DNA from: CAVZTA01 sp963778025
Lineage (GTDB): Bacteria; Chloroflexota; Limnocylindria; Limnocylindrales; CSP1-4
Reading direction: 5' to 3'
NCBI GenBank assembly: GCA_963778025.1
Contig: CAVZTA010000001.1
Location: forward strand, 62,001 to 126,000
DNA: 64,000 nucleotides
The position numbers and the translations under genes were made by a program. Below the pieces are notes generated by a model. The model had not been told where the DNA came from. It made no database searches and worked only from the letters and a program-made list of their open reading frames with translations. This document shows positions 38,844-48,688 of this stretch, in pieces (position 1 is the first letter of the stretch; the number at the start of each line of letters is the position of its first letter).

Positions 38844-38945
38844 CCTCGAGCGTCCGGCGCGGGCGCCGGATCCGTTGCGGATTCTGCGCCCTCGGGGTCT
38901 CGGGATCGGCTCCCGCCGGCCGAGGGGACGACAGACGGTCGCCGG

Positions 38946-39194
38946 TCAGGTGCCCGGCGTGACCTCGAACAGCGTGTGGGCGACGAGGCCGTGCGCCTCG
39001 CGATGGACCCGGCTCGCGGCCTCGCGGTCGGGTGCGTCGACGAGGCAGAACACCTTGCCCTGCTCCTCGTCCACCCAGTACTGCTTGTAGTCGACGCCGT
39101 ACTTGTCCTGGACGCGCAGGTCGGCCTCGTGCGCACCGGCCACGTCCTCCGCCTTGACGCCCGGGATGTCGTGCATGTCCATGTACGTGGGCAC
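38946..39194 (-). CDS. DUF4242 / SCO4226-like protein
   Basis: An 82-residue protein of the DUF4242 group, some members of which bind nickel. It begins YMDMHDIPGVKAEDVAGAH and contains YKQYWVDEEQGKVFCLVDAP and an HREAHGLVA block. GTG at 39194 has AAGAGGTG eight bases upstream. Metal binding is known only for a relative and is not shown here. Confidence 0.7.
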   Translation of the reverse strand: MPTYMDMHDIPGVKAEDVAGAHEADLRVQDKYGVDYKQYWVDEEQGKVFCLVDAPDREAASRVHREAHGLVAHTLFEVTPGT

Positions 39195-39271
39195 CGGAAC
39201 ACACCTCTTGCTGATGCGCGGCGATGGGATATCGCGTCCATGATGGCATCGCACGCCGCGGCCCGTTCGGA

Positions 39272-40247
39272 TCAGGCGACGCTGGCCGCCACCTCGGGTG
39301 CTCCGACGACGTTCGGGACGCCGGCCGCGAGCAGCATCTGCCGGCAGCGCTCGCGGAACAGCGGCCTGACGTCGCGGGTCGGCGGCCGCGAACGGCTCGA
39401 CGGCAGGCCGACCAGCTCCATGCACAGCTTGTCGAGGTAGCCGTCACCGGCGGTGAAGGCCTCCATCTCGCCCCACAGCATCATGTACGGCATCGCGACG
39501 CGCACGAGCTCGCGCTGCGCCGTGACGTAGTCGCCGCGCTCGAGGAGCTGCCACATCGCGACCGCGAACTGCGGCCAGTAGTTGCCCTGGTGGATCTCGA
39601 TGGATCGGGCGCCCAGCATGTGGCTGATGACGTAGCGCATCTGGTTGTCGATGATCGAGAAGCGGGACGCGAACCTCGTGACCACCTGCTCGAACGCCAT
39701 GAAGCCGATGTCGGGCGTCGCCCACTTCAGGCCCACGACATGCGGGATCTCGGCCACACGCTCGACCATCCGCGCCGACATCCCGAGGCTCGTCCAGAAC
39801 GTGTTGTAGAGGATCAGCCCGACCGCTCCGGCGTCCGCGCCGGCGACGACGTGCTCGTAGAAGTCGTCCTCGGTGGTATCGAAGTAGAAGGGCGGCGAGA
39901 CCTGGACGTAGCTCGCGCCGAGACGCTCGGCGGCACGGACCAGGCGCTGCAGCTCCTGGGTGCTGGTCGTCTGGCCACCCATCGCGATCGGCACGCGGCC
40001 GGCCGCCTCGTCGATCGACCGCCTCCGCGACGGCGAGGCGCTCGTCGAACGTGAGCGTCGAGAAGTCGCCCGCGGCACCACCGGCGAGGAGCACCGCGTT
40101 GCCGGTCGTGAGGCCGCCGGCGATGAGGAAGCGGACGTGCTGGCGGATCGCGTCGAGGTCGAGGGAGAGGTCCGCGTCGTCGCGGAAGAGCGTGGGGATC
40201 GTCGTGTAGCACCCCGTGAGGTCCCGTCGCGCGGCATCCGCATCCAT
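39272..40247 (-). CDS. Dihydrodipicolinate synthase-family lyase/aldolase, frameshifted
   Basis: A DapA/N-acetylneuraminate lyase superfamily enzyme of about 324 residues. The Schiff-base lysine is in HVVGLKWATPDIG and the partner tyrosine in GLILYNTFW. The N-terminal block is CYTTIPTLFRDDADLSLDLD. The family forms or cleaves carbon-carbon bonds with pyruvate-like donors, or dehydrates sugar acids. One extra base near 40020 (GATCGACGAGG) splits it. It is divergent from the P450 gene. The C-terminal 60 residues are longer than in classical DapA, so lysine synthesis is unlikely. Confidence 0.8.
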
Positions 40248-40332
40248 CGTTCTCGCCCCTCGCTCACTCCATCCGGCCGATGGCGACAGCCTACGGCTTT
40301 CGCGTGCCCCGCCGAGTCCGTACGATCGGTGC

Positions 40333-41614
40333 GTGGCGGTGATCGGGACGGAGGCGCGGCAGATCGAGCAGCCAGCGGGGCTGGATGCGCTCCTGGGCAC
40401 GCCCGCCTTCCTCGCCGACCCGTATCCCGTCTTCGCCCGCTTCCGCGCCGCCTCGCCGGTCCACTGGGTCGAGCCATGGGGCTGCTGGCTGGTCACCCGT
40501 GCCACCGACATCGAGACGTCCATCCGCGACACCCAGCGCTTCTCGTCCGCCGGCCGGGTGACGCTGCCGATCGAGCGCACGCCGGGATTCGAGCAGGGCC
40601 TGTTCACGGCCCTCCACGAGAACTTCGCGGTGGGCATGGCGCAACGGGATCCGCCGGATCACACGCGGGTCCGAGGCCTCGTGAGCGCGGCGTTCACGCC
40701 CCGCCGGATCGAGGGACTGCGCGAACGGATCCAGGAGCTCGTGGACGAGGCGATCTCGGCGCGGCTCGCCACGGGGCGCATGGAGCTGGTCGCGGACCTC
40801 GCGCATCCGCTGCCGGCCGTGGTCATCGCCGAGCTGTCCGGGTTCCCGGTCGAGGACCGCGAGCGGTTCCGCGCCTGGACGTACCGGATCAACGCGTTCT
40901 TCTTCCAGTCGGGCGTGGTGGACCCGGACGCCGCGGTCGACGCCGATGCCGCGGTCCGCGAGGCGCGGGCGTGGATCGGCGAGCTGCTGGCCGAGCGCCG
41001 GGCGCACCCGCGCGACGACCTCCTGAGCGCGCTGGTCGTCGCCGAGGGCGCCGTGCGACCGCCTCACCGACGCGGAGCTCCTGAGCACCGCGATCACCCT
41101 GTTCCTGGGCGGTCACGACACGACGACCCAGCTGATCGCGCTGGGCATGAGCGCGCTGGTCCGGAACCCGGAGGCGCTCGACCGGGTGCGCGAGGATCCG
41201 TCGCTCGTCCCGGCGGCCGTCGAGGAGATGCTCCGCTACGACGCGCCGTTCCAGATGAACCTCCGCTACGTCACCGAGCCACTCGAGCTCGGCGGCCGGC
41301 AGCTGGAGCCCGGCGACCTCATCCGCCAGGCGCTTGGCTCCGCCAACCGTGATCCGGACCGCTTCGCGGATCCCGACGCCTTCCTGCTGGGGCGTCCGCC
41401 GGCGCGTCATCTGGGGTTCGGGCTGGGGCCGCATTTCTGCATCGGCGCGCCGCTCGCCCGGCTGCAGGCGCAGATCGCCGTGGAGACGCTCGTCCGGCGG
41501 CTCCCGAACCTGCGCCTCGATCCCGACCACGATGCGACGCCCGACGTGCGACCCGACATCACGAGCCGCGGCCTCCGGACGCTCCACCTCGCGTTCGACC
41601 CGCCGCCGGGCTGA
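40333..41614 (+). CDS. Cytochrome P450, frameshifted
   Basis: A bacterial soluble P450 of about 426 residues. The heme-ligand loop is HLGFGLGPHFCIGAPLAR, the I-helix oxygen motif GGHDTTT and the K-helix ExxR is EEMLR. The N-terminal DPYPVFARFRAASPVHW is typical of class I CYPs. One extra base near 41056 (GCGCCGTGCG) separates the I helix from the upstream part. No ferredoxin gene is adjacent. The substrate is unknown, though neighbouring lyase, decarboxylase-like and epimerase genes suggest a small-molecule pathway. Confidence 0.9.
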
Positions 41615-41673
41615 GGGGGAGCGACGTCGGCGGGCTCGCCGAGCGCGAGGGAGCGCCGCTCAGCGGGCCGCCG

Positions 41674-42579
41674 TCAGCGGGCGAACCACCGGAAGGCATA
41701 CCGCCCGGGTCGGTCCGCGAACCGCCGGGTGTAGGGATCGAGCACGCGGACCACGGCGTGGCCGTCGGTCCGGACGAACACCCACGCGACGTCCCACCCG
41801 TACGACCGGTACTCCAGCGGGTCCGCGGGCGCGATCCGCACGAGGGGATGCGTGAGCGCGTCGTACGCCCGCATCCGCGTGTGGAAGAACCCGGACCCGA
41901 GCAGCGAGAACACCTCGTGACTCGGCCCCTCGCCGAGGTCCGCGTTCAGGTCGCGGATGCCCACCTTGAGCTCCCGGCCGGCGACCTGCGCCGCCTCGAT
42001 CGCGTCGACCGAGCCACGGACCGGCCGGCCGTCGGCGTCGGCGGCCAGCAGCTCCTCCCAGTCGTCACGGACGAAGTAGCGGTAGGTCTCCATGTCGTAC
42101 ACGAAGTTCCGCGACGGGCCGGTCGTGCCCTGGTCGTAGAGGACCTCGGGGCTCATCTTGGGCATGTCGTCCGGCGTGGGTGCATCGCGCCGCGTGCCCG
42201 GCTCGCCGGTCGACGGCGCATCGTCGAGGACGAGGTTCGCGCACGCCTGGAGACCGTCGGACTGGTACAGGAAGTACGACATCTTGGGTTGCGTGCCGTT
42301 GAAGCCGAACGGCGGCTCCAGGGGCTGGCGGAGCGTCGTCACACCGGCGACGCGCGTGTCGCCGACGAGCATCGTCTCGCGGAAGTCGATGACCTCCCGG
42401 ATCAGCCCGTCGTGCTGCGGATCGCCGTCACCGCCCGGCCGGATGTGCTCCTCGAAGATGAACTCGGTGTAGATGCGGAGGTCCGCGCCACGGCCGATCG
42501 CCGCAGCGAGCGCGGCGGGACTGCCCGCGCGGATCGACCGGTCGCTCGCCAGCTCCAGCTCGCACGTCCAGCCAGTCAT
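41674..42579 (-). CDS. Conserved hypothetical protein, 301 residues
   Basis: A soluble protein that I do not recognise. Visible features are IYTEFIFEEHIRPGGDGDPQHDG near residue 40, GFNGTQPKMSYFLYQSDGLQ near 92, an acidic middle, and a C-terminus rich in aromatic residues (YRSYGWDVAWVFVRTDGHAV). There is no signal peptide or membrane helix. The frame is intact. It faces away from the acetoacetate-decarboxylase-like gene, with 97 bases between starts. Confidence 0.55.
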   Translation of the reverse strand: MTGWTCELELASDRSIRAGSPAALAAAIGRGADLRIYTEFIFEEHIRPGGDGDPQHDGLIREVIDFRETMLVGDTRVAGVTTLRQPLEPPFGFNGTQPKMSYFLYQSDGLQACANLVLDDAPSTGEPGTRRDAPTPDDMPKMSPEVLYDQGTTGPSRNFVYDMETYRYFVRDDWEELLAADADGRPVRGSVDAIEAAQVAGRELKVGIRDLNADLGEGPSHEVFSLLGSGFFHTRMRAYDALTHPLVRIAPADPLEYRSYGWDVAWVFVRTDGHAVVRVLDPYTRRFADRPGRYAFRWFAR

Positions 42580-42676
42580 CCGCCCCTCCCGTCTGCGACG
42601 ATGGCGGCGCCAGTCACCGGCCGCCGACGCTCGTCAGCCGTAGCCGAAGTCAGCGCCGCCCGGAGGTCGCGTCCGC

Positions 42677-43432
42677 ATGGGTCTGCCGTTCGACGACGGA
42701 TGGACGATCCCGTTCGACAGTCCGTACTACCCGCCGCTCCCGGCACAGTACCGCCACGTCCGCTCGCAGATCGTGCCGTTCCGGGCGGACCCCGCCGCCG
42801 TCGCGCGCCTGCTGCCGGAGCCCTTGGTCGGCGACCCGGACGGTCGATGTGTCGCGATCGGACTCCGGGTCCCGTCGTCCTCGGCCTACGGCGCGTTCGA
42901 TGAGGCCGTCGTGGAGCTCGCGTGCTCGCTGGATGGACGGCCCGGCTGGTACTGCTCGCACGTGCTGCACAACGGGCCGCGCGGGATCGCCGCCGGCCGC
43001 GAGATCTATGGCACGCCCAAGATCTACTGCCAATTCGCCGTGAGGATCGCCGGGCCCGTGATGGAGATCCGGGCGAGCATCGACCTCTTCACGGTGATGA
43101 CCGTCACGACCACGACGCCCACGCCCATCCGGGCGGACGCGCTGCCCGACCTTCGGCCGTCGTGGCGGCTGAAGGTCATCCCGCGAGCCGACGGACCGGG
43201 ACCGGCGCTCAAGCAGCTGGTCGACGCGGGCGATGCGAACAGCGAGGTCACGATCCACGAGGCGCTGCGCGGGACCGGGTCGGTGGCGTTCGGGACGTCG
43301 CCGCTCCTGGACCTCTCGTCGCTCGCCCCGATCGGGCCGCACGCGGCTGACGAGGCGTTCGTGGTCGAGGACAGCTTCCTCGAGGGGTTCGGGCGGATCG
43401 AGCTCGACTACCTGGCTGACGGCGCGCGATGA
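42677..43432 (+). CDS. Acetoacetate decarboxylase-family protein
   Basis: A 251-residue member of the ADC superfamily. The fold-defining segment is GREIYGTPKIYCQF. The first lysine of the classical PKK pair, which forms the Schiff base in clostridial ADC, is kept. The second, which lowers its pKa, is replaced by Ile. That change suggests a different reaction, such as an aldolase-dehydratase or hydrolase-like activity seen in ADC relatives. GGAGG precedes the ATG. Its stop overlaps the epimerase start (ATGA). Confidence 0.8.
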   Translation: MGLPFDDGWTIPFDSPYYPPLPAQYRHVRSQIVPFRADPAAVARLLPEPLVGDPDGRCVAIGLRVPSSSAYGAFDEAVVELACSLDGRPGWYCSHVLHNGPRGIAAGREIYGTPKIYCQFAVRIAGPVMEIRASIDLFTVMTVTTTTPTPIRADALPDLRPSWRLKVIPRADGPGPALKQLVDAGDANSEVTIHEALRGTGSVAFGTSPLLDLSSLAPIGPHAADEAFVVEDSFLEGFGRIELDYLADGAR

Positions 43433-44466
43433 CCATCCTCGTCACCGGCGCCACCGGGCGCATCGGTCGCCACGTCGTTCGCGCGTACCTCGCGGATGGT
43501 GCGGCGGTCCGGGCGCTGGTCCTGCCCGACGACCCGGGCGGCACGGAGCTGGAGGCGGCGGGCGCCGAGGTGGTCGTGGGTGAGCTGACCGATCGCACGG
43601 CGCTCGCGCGCGCGACGGACGGCGTCGCCGTCGTCTGTCACCTCGCCGCCGCGTTGACGTCGCGCGGTCATGGGGACGACGACTTCTTCGAATCGAACCT
43701 GCACGGCACGTACGAGCTGCTCCAGGCCGTCCGTGCGCATGCGCCCGCGTTGCGTCGCCTCGTCTACGTGTCGAGCGATGCCGTCTACTGGAGCGGCCTG
43801 CTCACGCCGGCCGACTTCCTGCCCGTCGACGAGACGCACCCGCGACGACCCGGCTCGGTCTACGGCGCGACGAAGCTCGGCGCCGAGGAGCTGTGCCTCA
43901 CGTTCCAGCGGGCCTATGGCGTCCCGGTCTCGATCATGCGGCCCACGGCCACCGCCGATGCCGCAGAGCTGCTCGAGCGCGAGGGGCCCTTCGGGCGGCG
44001 GCTGTTCGTGCGCGGGATGATCGCGTTCCTGGAGCGCCAGCCGTCGCTCGACGAGGCGAGCCGCGTCATGCTCGACGCGCTGCGCCGGATCGACGATGGC
44101 CGGGAACGCGTGTACGTCGTCGCGGATCCCGACGGTCGCGCGAGCCGGTCGACGCTCAACGACGCCCGCGATGCCGCCGACGGCCTGCGCCGCATCGCGG
44201 CCGCGGATGCGGCCCTGGGCGAAGCGTTCGATATCGGACCCGCCGCGGGCTACGCGGAGCGCGAGCTGGCCGAGCGGCTCGGCGACCGGCTCGGCCTGCC
44301 GGTCTCGACCGTCCGGACACCGTTCGCGCGACCCGACTGGATCGTCTCGAGCGAGAAGGCGTGCACGATGCTCGGCTATGCCCCGCGACGAACGGTCTTC
44401 GACATGCTGGACGAGGCCCTCGAGGCGCACGCGTCCCGGGCCGGCCTGGGCGGAAGGAGTGGCTGA
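43429..44466 (+). CDS. NAD-dependent epimerase/dehydratase
   Basis: A 345-residue extended short-chain dehydrogenase/reductase. The nucleotide motif is TGATGRIGRHV, with VCHLAAALTSRG and the catalytic SVYGATKLGAEEL (YxxxK) preceded by YVSSDAVY. The C-terminal substrate domain is distinct from the sugar epimerases GalE and RmlB, and reads FARPDWIVSSEKACTMLGYAP. It is co-translated with the ADC-like gene and the next gene. Substrate unknown; acting on an ADC-like product is inference. Confidence 0.85.
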   Translation: MTILVTGATGRIGRHVVRAYLADGAAVRALVLPDDPGGTELEAAGAEVVVGELTDRTALARATDGVAVVCHLAAALTSRGHGDDDFFESNLHGTYELLQAVRAHAPALRRLVYVSSDAVYWSGLLTPADFLPVDETHPRRPGSVYGATKLGAEELCLTFQRAYGVPVSIMRPTATADAAELLEREGPFGRRLFVRGMIAFLERQPSLDEASRVMLDALRRIDDGRERVYVVADPDGRASRSTLNDARDAADGLRRIAAADAALGEAFDIGPAAGYAERELAERLGDRLGLPVSTVRTPFARPDWIVSSEKACTMLGYAPRRTVFDMLDEALEAHASRAGLGGRSG

Positions 44467-45537
44467 TGACGACGACGCTGCCGGAGGGTGGTCCCGCATC
44501 CGCCGAAGATCGTGACCGCCTCGACGCCTTCCTTGCCGCTCGGCGGCGCGGGGTCGACTGGCTGCTCGCAAGGCTCCGCCCGGACGGTGCGCTGGGCGAT
44601 CCGGCCGACGGCTACAAGACCTATCGAGCGCTGTGGGCACTCGGGCTGGCCGGCGAGGTCGAGGCCGCCCATCGCGTCGCCGGCTGGTATCGCCGCAACG
44701 CGCTCCTGGCCGATGGCCGGATCGGCGGCCCGTTCCGCACCCAGCTCGACGGCTGGGCGTACCGCGACTCGGCGATGATCGTCGGCGGGCAGCTGATCGG
44801 CGCCTACGACCTGGGCATCGCCCTGCTCCCGGAGCTCCGCCGCTCCCAGGACCCGGTGAGCGGTGCGCTTCGCGAACGACCGGACGGCAGACGGTTCCCT
44901 CAGCGACGACATGGACATCCCGTACGCCTGCGGTCCCGGCTTCGCGATGCTCGCGTGCGGGGACGTGGACGGCGCACGGACGGTCGCGCGGTTCCTGCGC
45001 ACGATCCGCGATGCGCAGTCGGAGCTCCCGGACCGCTTCCATGCGTTCTGGTCGCGCTCCCGCCAGCGACCGATCACGCCCGCCGACGCGGACTTCCGGC
45101 CGCACATGGTGGTCGACAACCACGCGGACCGGATGCAGCGCTGGACGATCGGCGGCATCGCGGCGGGCTTCCTGTGCCGCCTGTTCCTCGCCGATCCCGA
45201 CCCCGCGTACATCGAGCTCGCGCGGGACTACCAGGCGTTCTCGATGGCCGCGACGGACGCGCAGTTCAAGTACCCGTCGGTGTGCAAGTCGAGCTGGGGC
45301 TCGTCGCTGCTCTACCAGGTGACGGGGGAGGCGACCTACCGGGACTGGACGCTCCGGATGGGCGACTGGTACGTCGCGCAGCAGGAGCCCGACGGCCGCT
45401 GGCACCCGTGGATCGAGCAGACGGAAGGCGACGTCATCGAGATCACGCTCGAGTTCGTGATGCACCTCGACACGCTCATCGGCGCGCTCGTGTCGCGCGG
45501 CGGCTTCCCGCACACAGGTGCCCGCACCCCCCGTTGA
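44466..45537 (+). CDS. Alpha/alpha-barrel-like protein, frameshifted
   Basis: A protein of about 356 residues with repeating helical hairpins (LDAFLAARRRGVDWLLARL, YKTYRALWALGLAGEVEAAHR, IPYACGPGFAMLACGDVDGA). The plan resembles terpenoid-cyclase/prenyltransferase toroids or (alpha/alpha)6 glycosidases, but no catalytic DxDD or QW motif is seen. The C-terminus has PSVCKSSWGSSLLYQVTG and WHPWIEQTEGD. One extra base near 44865 breaks the frame. Its ATG shares one base with the epimerase stop. Function is not assigned. Confidence 0.55.
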
Positions 45538-45927
45538 CAGGCGCTGCGAGGCCGATCGACCGTCCGGACCACCCTTGACAAAGCCCGGCCGGCTGGTACA
45601 GCATGCACTTTGTCAAGTCTCTTGCCAAAGCCGCTAGCGACGGCAAGGGTGAGGGCTGGTTGCGATTTCGAGGGTCCGCGACCGGATGACCGTCAGCAGG
45701 GAGCTGCCTCCGAGGGCCAGGCAACCGCAGACTCGAACGGTCGACCAACGACCGGTGTGCTGCCCGCATCCCACCACGACGTTCGCCACAGGCTCGGCTC
45801 GACCGAGTGGGAGGGTCTGGACGAGCGACAAGCACTAACGGGCGCCTTTCGCTGGAGCGTGGGATCGCGCACGACCAGTGAGACCATGCGTCACACATCC
45901 TGGGAGTTCGCTGGAGGAGAAACGTCA
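45538..45927 (+). promoter_or_regulatory. 390-base leader with CTTGACAAAG inverted repeat
   Basis: This gene-free stretch precedes the second sugar-binding protein gene. It holds a 10-bp inverted repeat, CTTGACAAAG (45574-45583) and CTTTGTCAAG (45608-45617), with a 24-base spacer. TTGACA (45575-45580), 16 bases and TACAGC (45597-45602) could be a promoter, so the arms would flank it as an operator. The remaining 300 bases hold no clear ORF. A good ribosome site GGAGGAGA lies at the 3' end. Confidence 0.6.
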
Positions 45928-47452
45928 ATGGCCATGACACGACGGACGACGTCCGCACTGGCGGTCGGCGTCATGATCGTAATCGGCGCATGCTCGCCGT
46001 CCGCAACCTCGTCACCGGCCGCATCGGCGAGCACCGCCGCGTCCGGCACGCCGGCCGCATCCGCATCCGCATCCGCGTCCGGATCCGCGAGCGCTTCGGC
46101 CTCGGCGAGTGCGTCCGCCGCAGCGAGCCCGTCGGCCTCGGCGGCAGCCGCGGTGCCCACGGTCCCGACCGGCTACACCGAGCTGGACCAGGCGCTTGAC
46201 CCGAGCAAGCCGATGAACGGCAAGAAGGTCAACATCCAGACGCAGTGGATCGGCCAGGAGGGCACCGACTTCGCCGCGTCGGTCGCGGACTTCGCGAAGG
46301 CGACCGGCATCACGATCCAGGTCGACAGCATCGGCTCGAGCCACGAGACCGTGCTCAAGACGCGCATCGACGGCGGGAAGCCGCCCGACATCGCGCAGCT
46401 CGCACAGCCGACGCCGATCCTGGCCTATGCCGGGCAGGGCAAGGTCATCGACCTCGCCACGTTCATGGATGCCAAGAAGCTGAGCGATGAGCATCCGGCC
46501 ACGATCGGCCTGGTCACCCAGAACGGGAAGATCTGGGGCGTGCCGTACAAGGCCGACGTGAAGTCGACCATCTGGTACCCGATCAAGGCGTTCGAGGCCA
46601 AGGGCTACGCGGTTCCCACGACGTGGGATGAGCTGATCGCGCTGTCCGACAAGATCGTCGCGGACGGCTCCAACCCGTGGTGCATCAGCGCCGGCGGCCC
46701 GGGCACCGCGACCGGCTGGGAGCTGACCGACTGGGTCGAGGAAGTGGTCCTCAAGACCAAGGGCCTCGACTACTACAACCAGTGGATCAGCCACCAGGTC
46801 CCGTTCTCGGATCCGGGCATCAAGGATGCCTTCGACAAGTACGTCGCCAAGATCTTCTTCACGCCGAACTACGTCTTCGGCACCAATACGAACATCGTCC
46901 CCCAGGACTCGAAGACGGTCATGGACCCGATGTTCGAGCAGGACCTGGCCGCCCCCAAGTGCTGGATGCAGAAGGTCCCGACCTGGTACGGCCCGGGCTT
47001 CTTCCCGGACCAGCGGGTCAGCCTGCAGCCGTCCAAGTACGTGGTCGGGACTGACGTCGGCATCTTCCCGTTCCCGACGATCGACGCGAGCCAGAAGAAC
47101 GTCGAGGGCTCGGCGGACACGATGATGATGCTCGTCGATCGGCCCGAAGTTCGTGCCGTCATGGAGTTCTTCGCCGTGCCGGCGGGCCTCCAGAACTGGA
47201 TCGCCGCCGGCAGCGCCATCTCGACCAACGACGACGACGCCGCCCGAGTGGTATGCGGGCGCCTACAAGCTGAAGGTCGCTGCGGATATCGCGAACAGCG
47301 CCGCAGGGATCGGGTTCGACGCGTCCGACCTCATGCCCGCCAAGGTGGGCGGCGGCACGTTCTGGACCAAGATGAACGATTGGACCAATGCCAACGGTGC
47401 CGATACCGACGGCATCCTGAAGGCCATCGACGACAGCTGGCCAGCTTCGTAG
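45928..47452 (+). CDS. ABC sugar-binding lipoprotein (alpha-glucoside-type), frameshifted
   Basis: A solute-binding lipoprotein of about 507 residues with a lipobox IGAC and a 60-residue Ser/Ala repeat linker. The mature part has VNIQTQWIGQEGTDFAAS, GKIWGVPYKADVKSTIWYP and VQDSKTVMDP-like sequence, resembling AglE/alpha-glucoside binders. One extra C near 47245 (GACGCCGCCCGAG) shifts the last 70 residues. It is separated from its permeases by a 16-bp hairpin. The nearby GH1 gene suggests a beta-glucoside ligand instead; the ligand is unresolved. Confidence 0.85.
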
Positions 47453-47466
47453 CGGTCTCGTGACTT

Positions 47467-47501
47467 GCGGGGCGCGTCACCCCACGGGTGACGCGCCCCG
47501 C
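47467..47501 (+). terminator. 16-bp perfect hairpin between binding-protein and permease genes
   Basis: A perfect 16-bp stem (47467-47482 with 47486-47501) and a CAC loop lie 15 bases after the binding-protein stop and 24 before the permease start. It has no U tract. Such structures protect the upstream mRNA or partly stop transcription, giving more binding protein than permease. That role is inferred. Confidence 0.7.
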
Positions 47502-47524
47502 TATGCTGTCTGCGAGGTGGAGGG

Positions 47525-48688
47525 ATGGCGGTAGCTCGTACCGAGAGTCCCGGAGTCTCTCGGTTCATCCTGGCGATCGGAGGGCTGATCGCCCTCGGCC
47601 TGTGTGTCGGCGGCATCCTCGTTCTGCTCGACCCCAAGGGCGGGCCGAACCTGCTCGCATCGATCTACGACTCGCTGGGCAACGCTGCCGGCGCGTCGGC
47701 GCTCCGCGAGGGCCAGGGCGATCAGGTCATCGCCAAGCTCATCCTCGCGGCGATCGCCCTGGCGGTCGGGGTGGGTGGGATCTGGCTGCTGTTCATCGGT
47801 GTCGGCAGCCTGGTGAGCCTGCTGCCTCCACGCTGGCGGGATCGGATCCTGCCGTGGGTCTTCGTGGGTCCTGCACTGGCGCTGCTGGGGGTCTTCCTGC
47901 TCTACCCGGCGGCGGGCACGATCTACCGGAGCTTCACCAACGACGCCGGCCAGCTCACGCTCGACAACTTCGCGGTCATGACCGAGCCCGAGTTCGTGAC
48001 GGTCCTTCGCAACAACGTCATCTGGCTCATCTTCGGGACCGGTGCCAGCGTGCTGCTGGGGCTCCTCTTCGCCGGGCTGTTCGATCGGATCCGGCGAGAG
48101 TCGCTGGCCAAGACCATCGTGTTCCTGCCGCTGGCGATCTCGCTCGTCGGCGCCTCGGTCATCTGGCTGTTCGTGTACGCGTTCCAGCCGGCCGGCCAGC
48201 CGCAGATCGGCCTCCTCAACGCCATCGTGGTGGCCTTCGGCGGAAAGCCCGTTTCGTGGCTGACCACGAGTCCGATCAACCTCTTGTGCGAGATCCTCAT
48301 CCTCGTCTGGCTGCAGACCGGCTTCGCGATGGTGGTCCTGTCGGCCGCCATCAAGGGCGTGTCCGCCGAGATCCAGGAGGCGGCGCGACTCGACGGCGCC
48401 AACGAGCGCCAGGTCTTCCTGGGCGTGATCGTGCCGATGATCCGTGGCTCGCTCGTCACGGTGTCGACGACCATCGCCATCGTCACGCTCAAGATCTTCG
48501 ACATCGTGTACGCCACCACCGGTGGACGCTTCCAGGACGACGTCGTCGCGAACCGCATGTTCCTCGAGTTGTTCCAGTTCTTCGAGGACGGCCGCGCGGC
48601 AGCGCTCGCCACGTTGCTGTTCATCGCCGTCTTGCCCGTGATGTACCTCAATCTGCGGAACTTCAGGCGACAGCAGGTGGAAGCATGA
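47525..48688 (+). CDS. ABC sugar permease (AglF-like)
   Basis: A 387-residue permease, longer than usual because of an extra N-terminal membrane pair (about residues 12-100) before the standard core. The EAA loop is AEIQEAARLDGANERQVFLG and the C-terminus ends near NLRNFRRQQVEA. The frame is intact. The long N-terminus is as seen in AglF-type permeases. The stop overlaps the partner's start (ATGA). Confidence 0.9.
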   Translation: MAVARTESPGVSRFILAIGGLIALGLCVGGILVLLDPKGGPNLLASIYDSLGNAAGASALREGQGDQVIAKLILAAIALAVGVGGIWLLFIGVGSLVSLLPPRWRDRILPWVFVGPALALLGVFLLYPAAGTIYRSFTNDAGQLTLDNFAVMTEPEFVTVLRNNVIWLIFGTGASVLLGLLFAGLFDRIRRESLAKTIVFLPLAISLVGASVIWLFVYAFQPAGQPQIGLLNAIVVAFGGKPVSWLTTSPINLLCEILILVWLQTGFAMVVLSAAIKGVSAEIQEAARLDGANERQVFLGVIVPMIRGSLVTVSTTIAIVTLKIFDIVYATTGGRFQDDVVANRMFLELFQFFEDGRAAALATLLFIAVLPVMYLNLRNFRRQQVEA

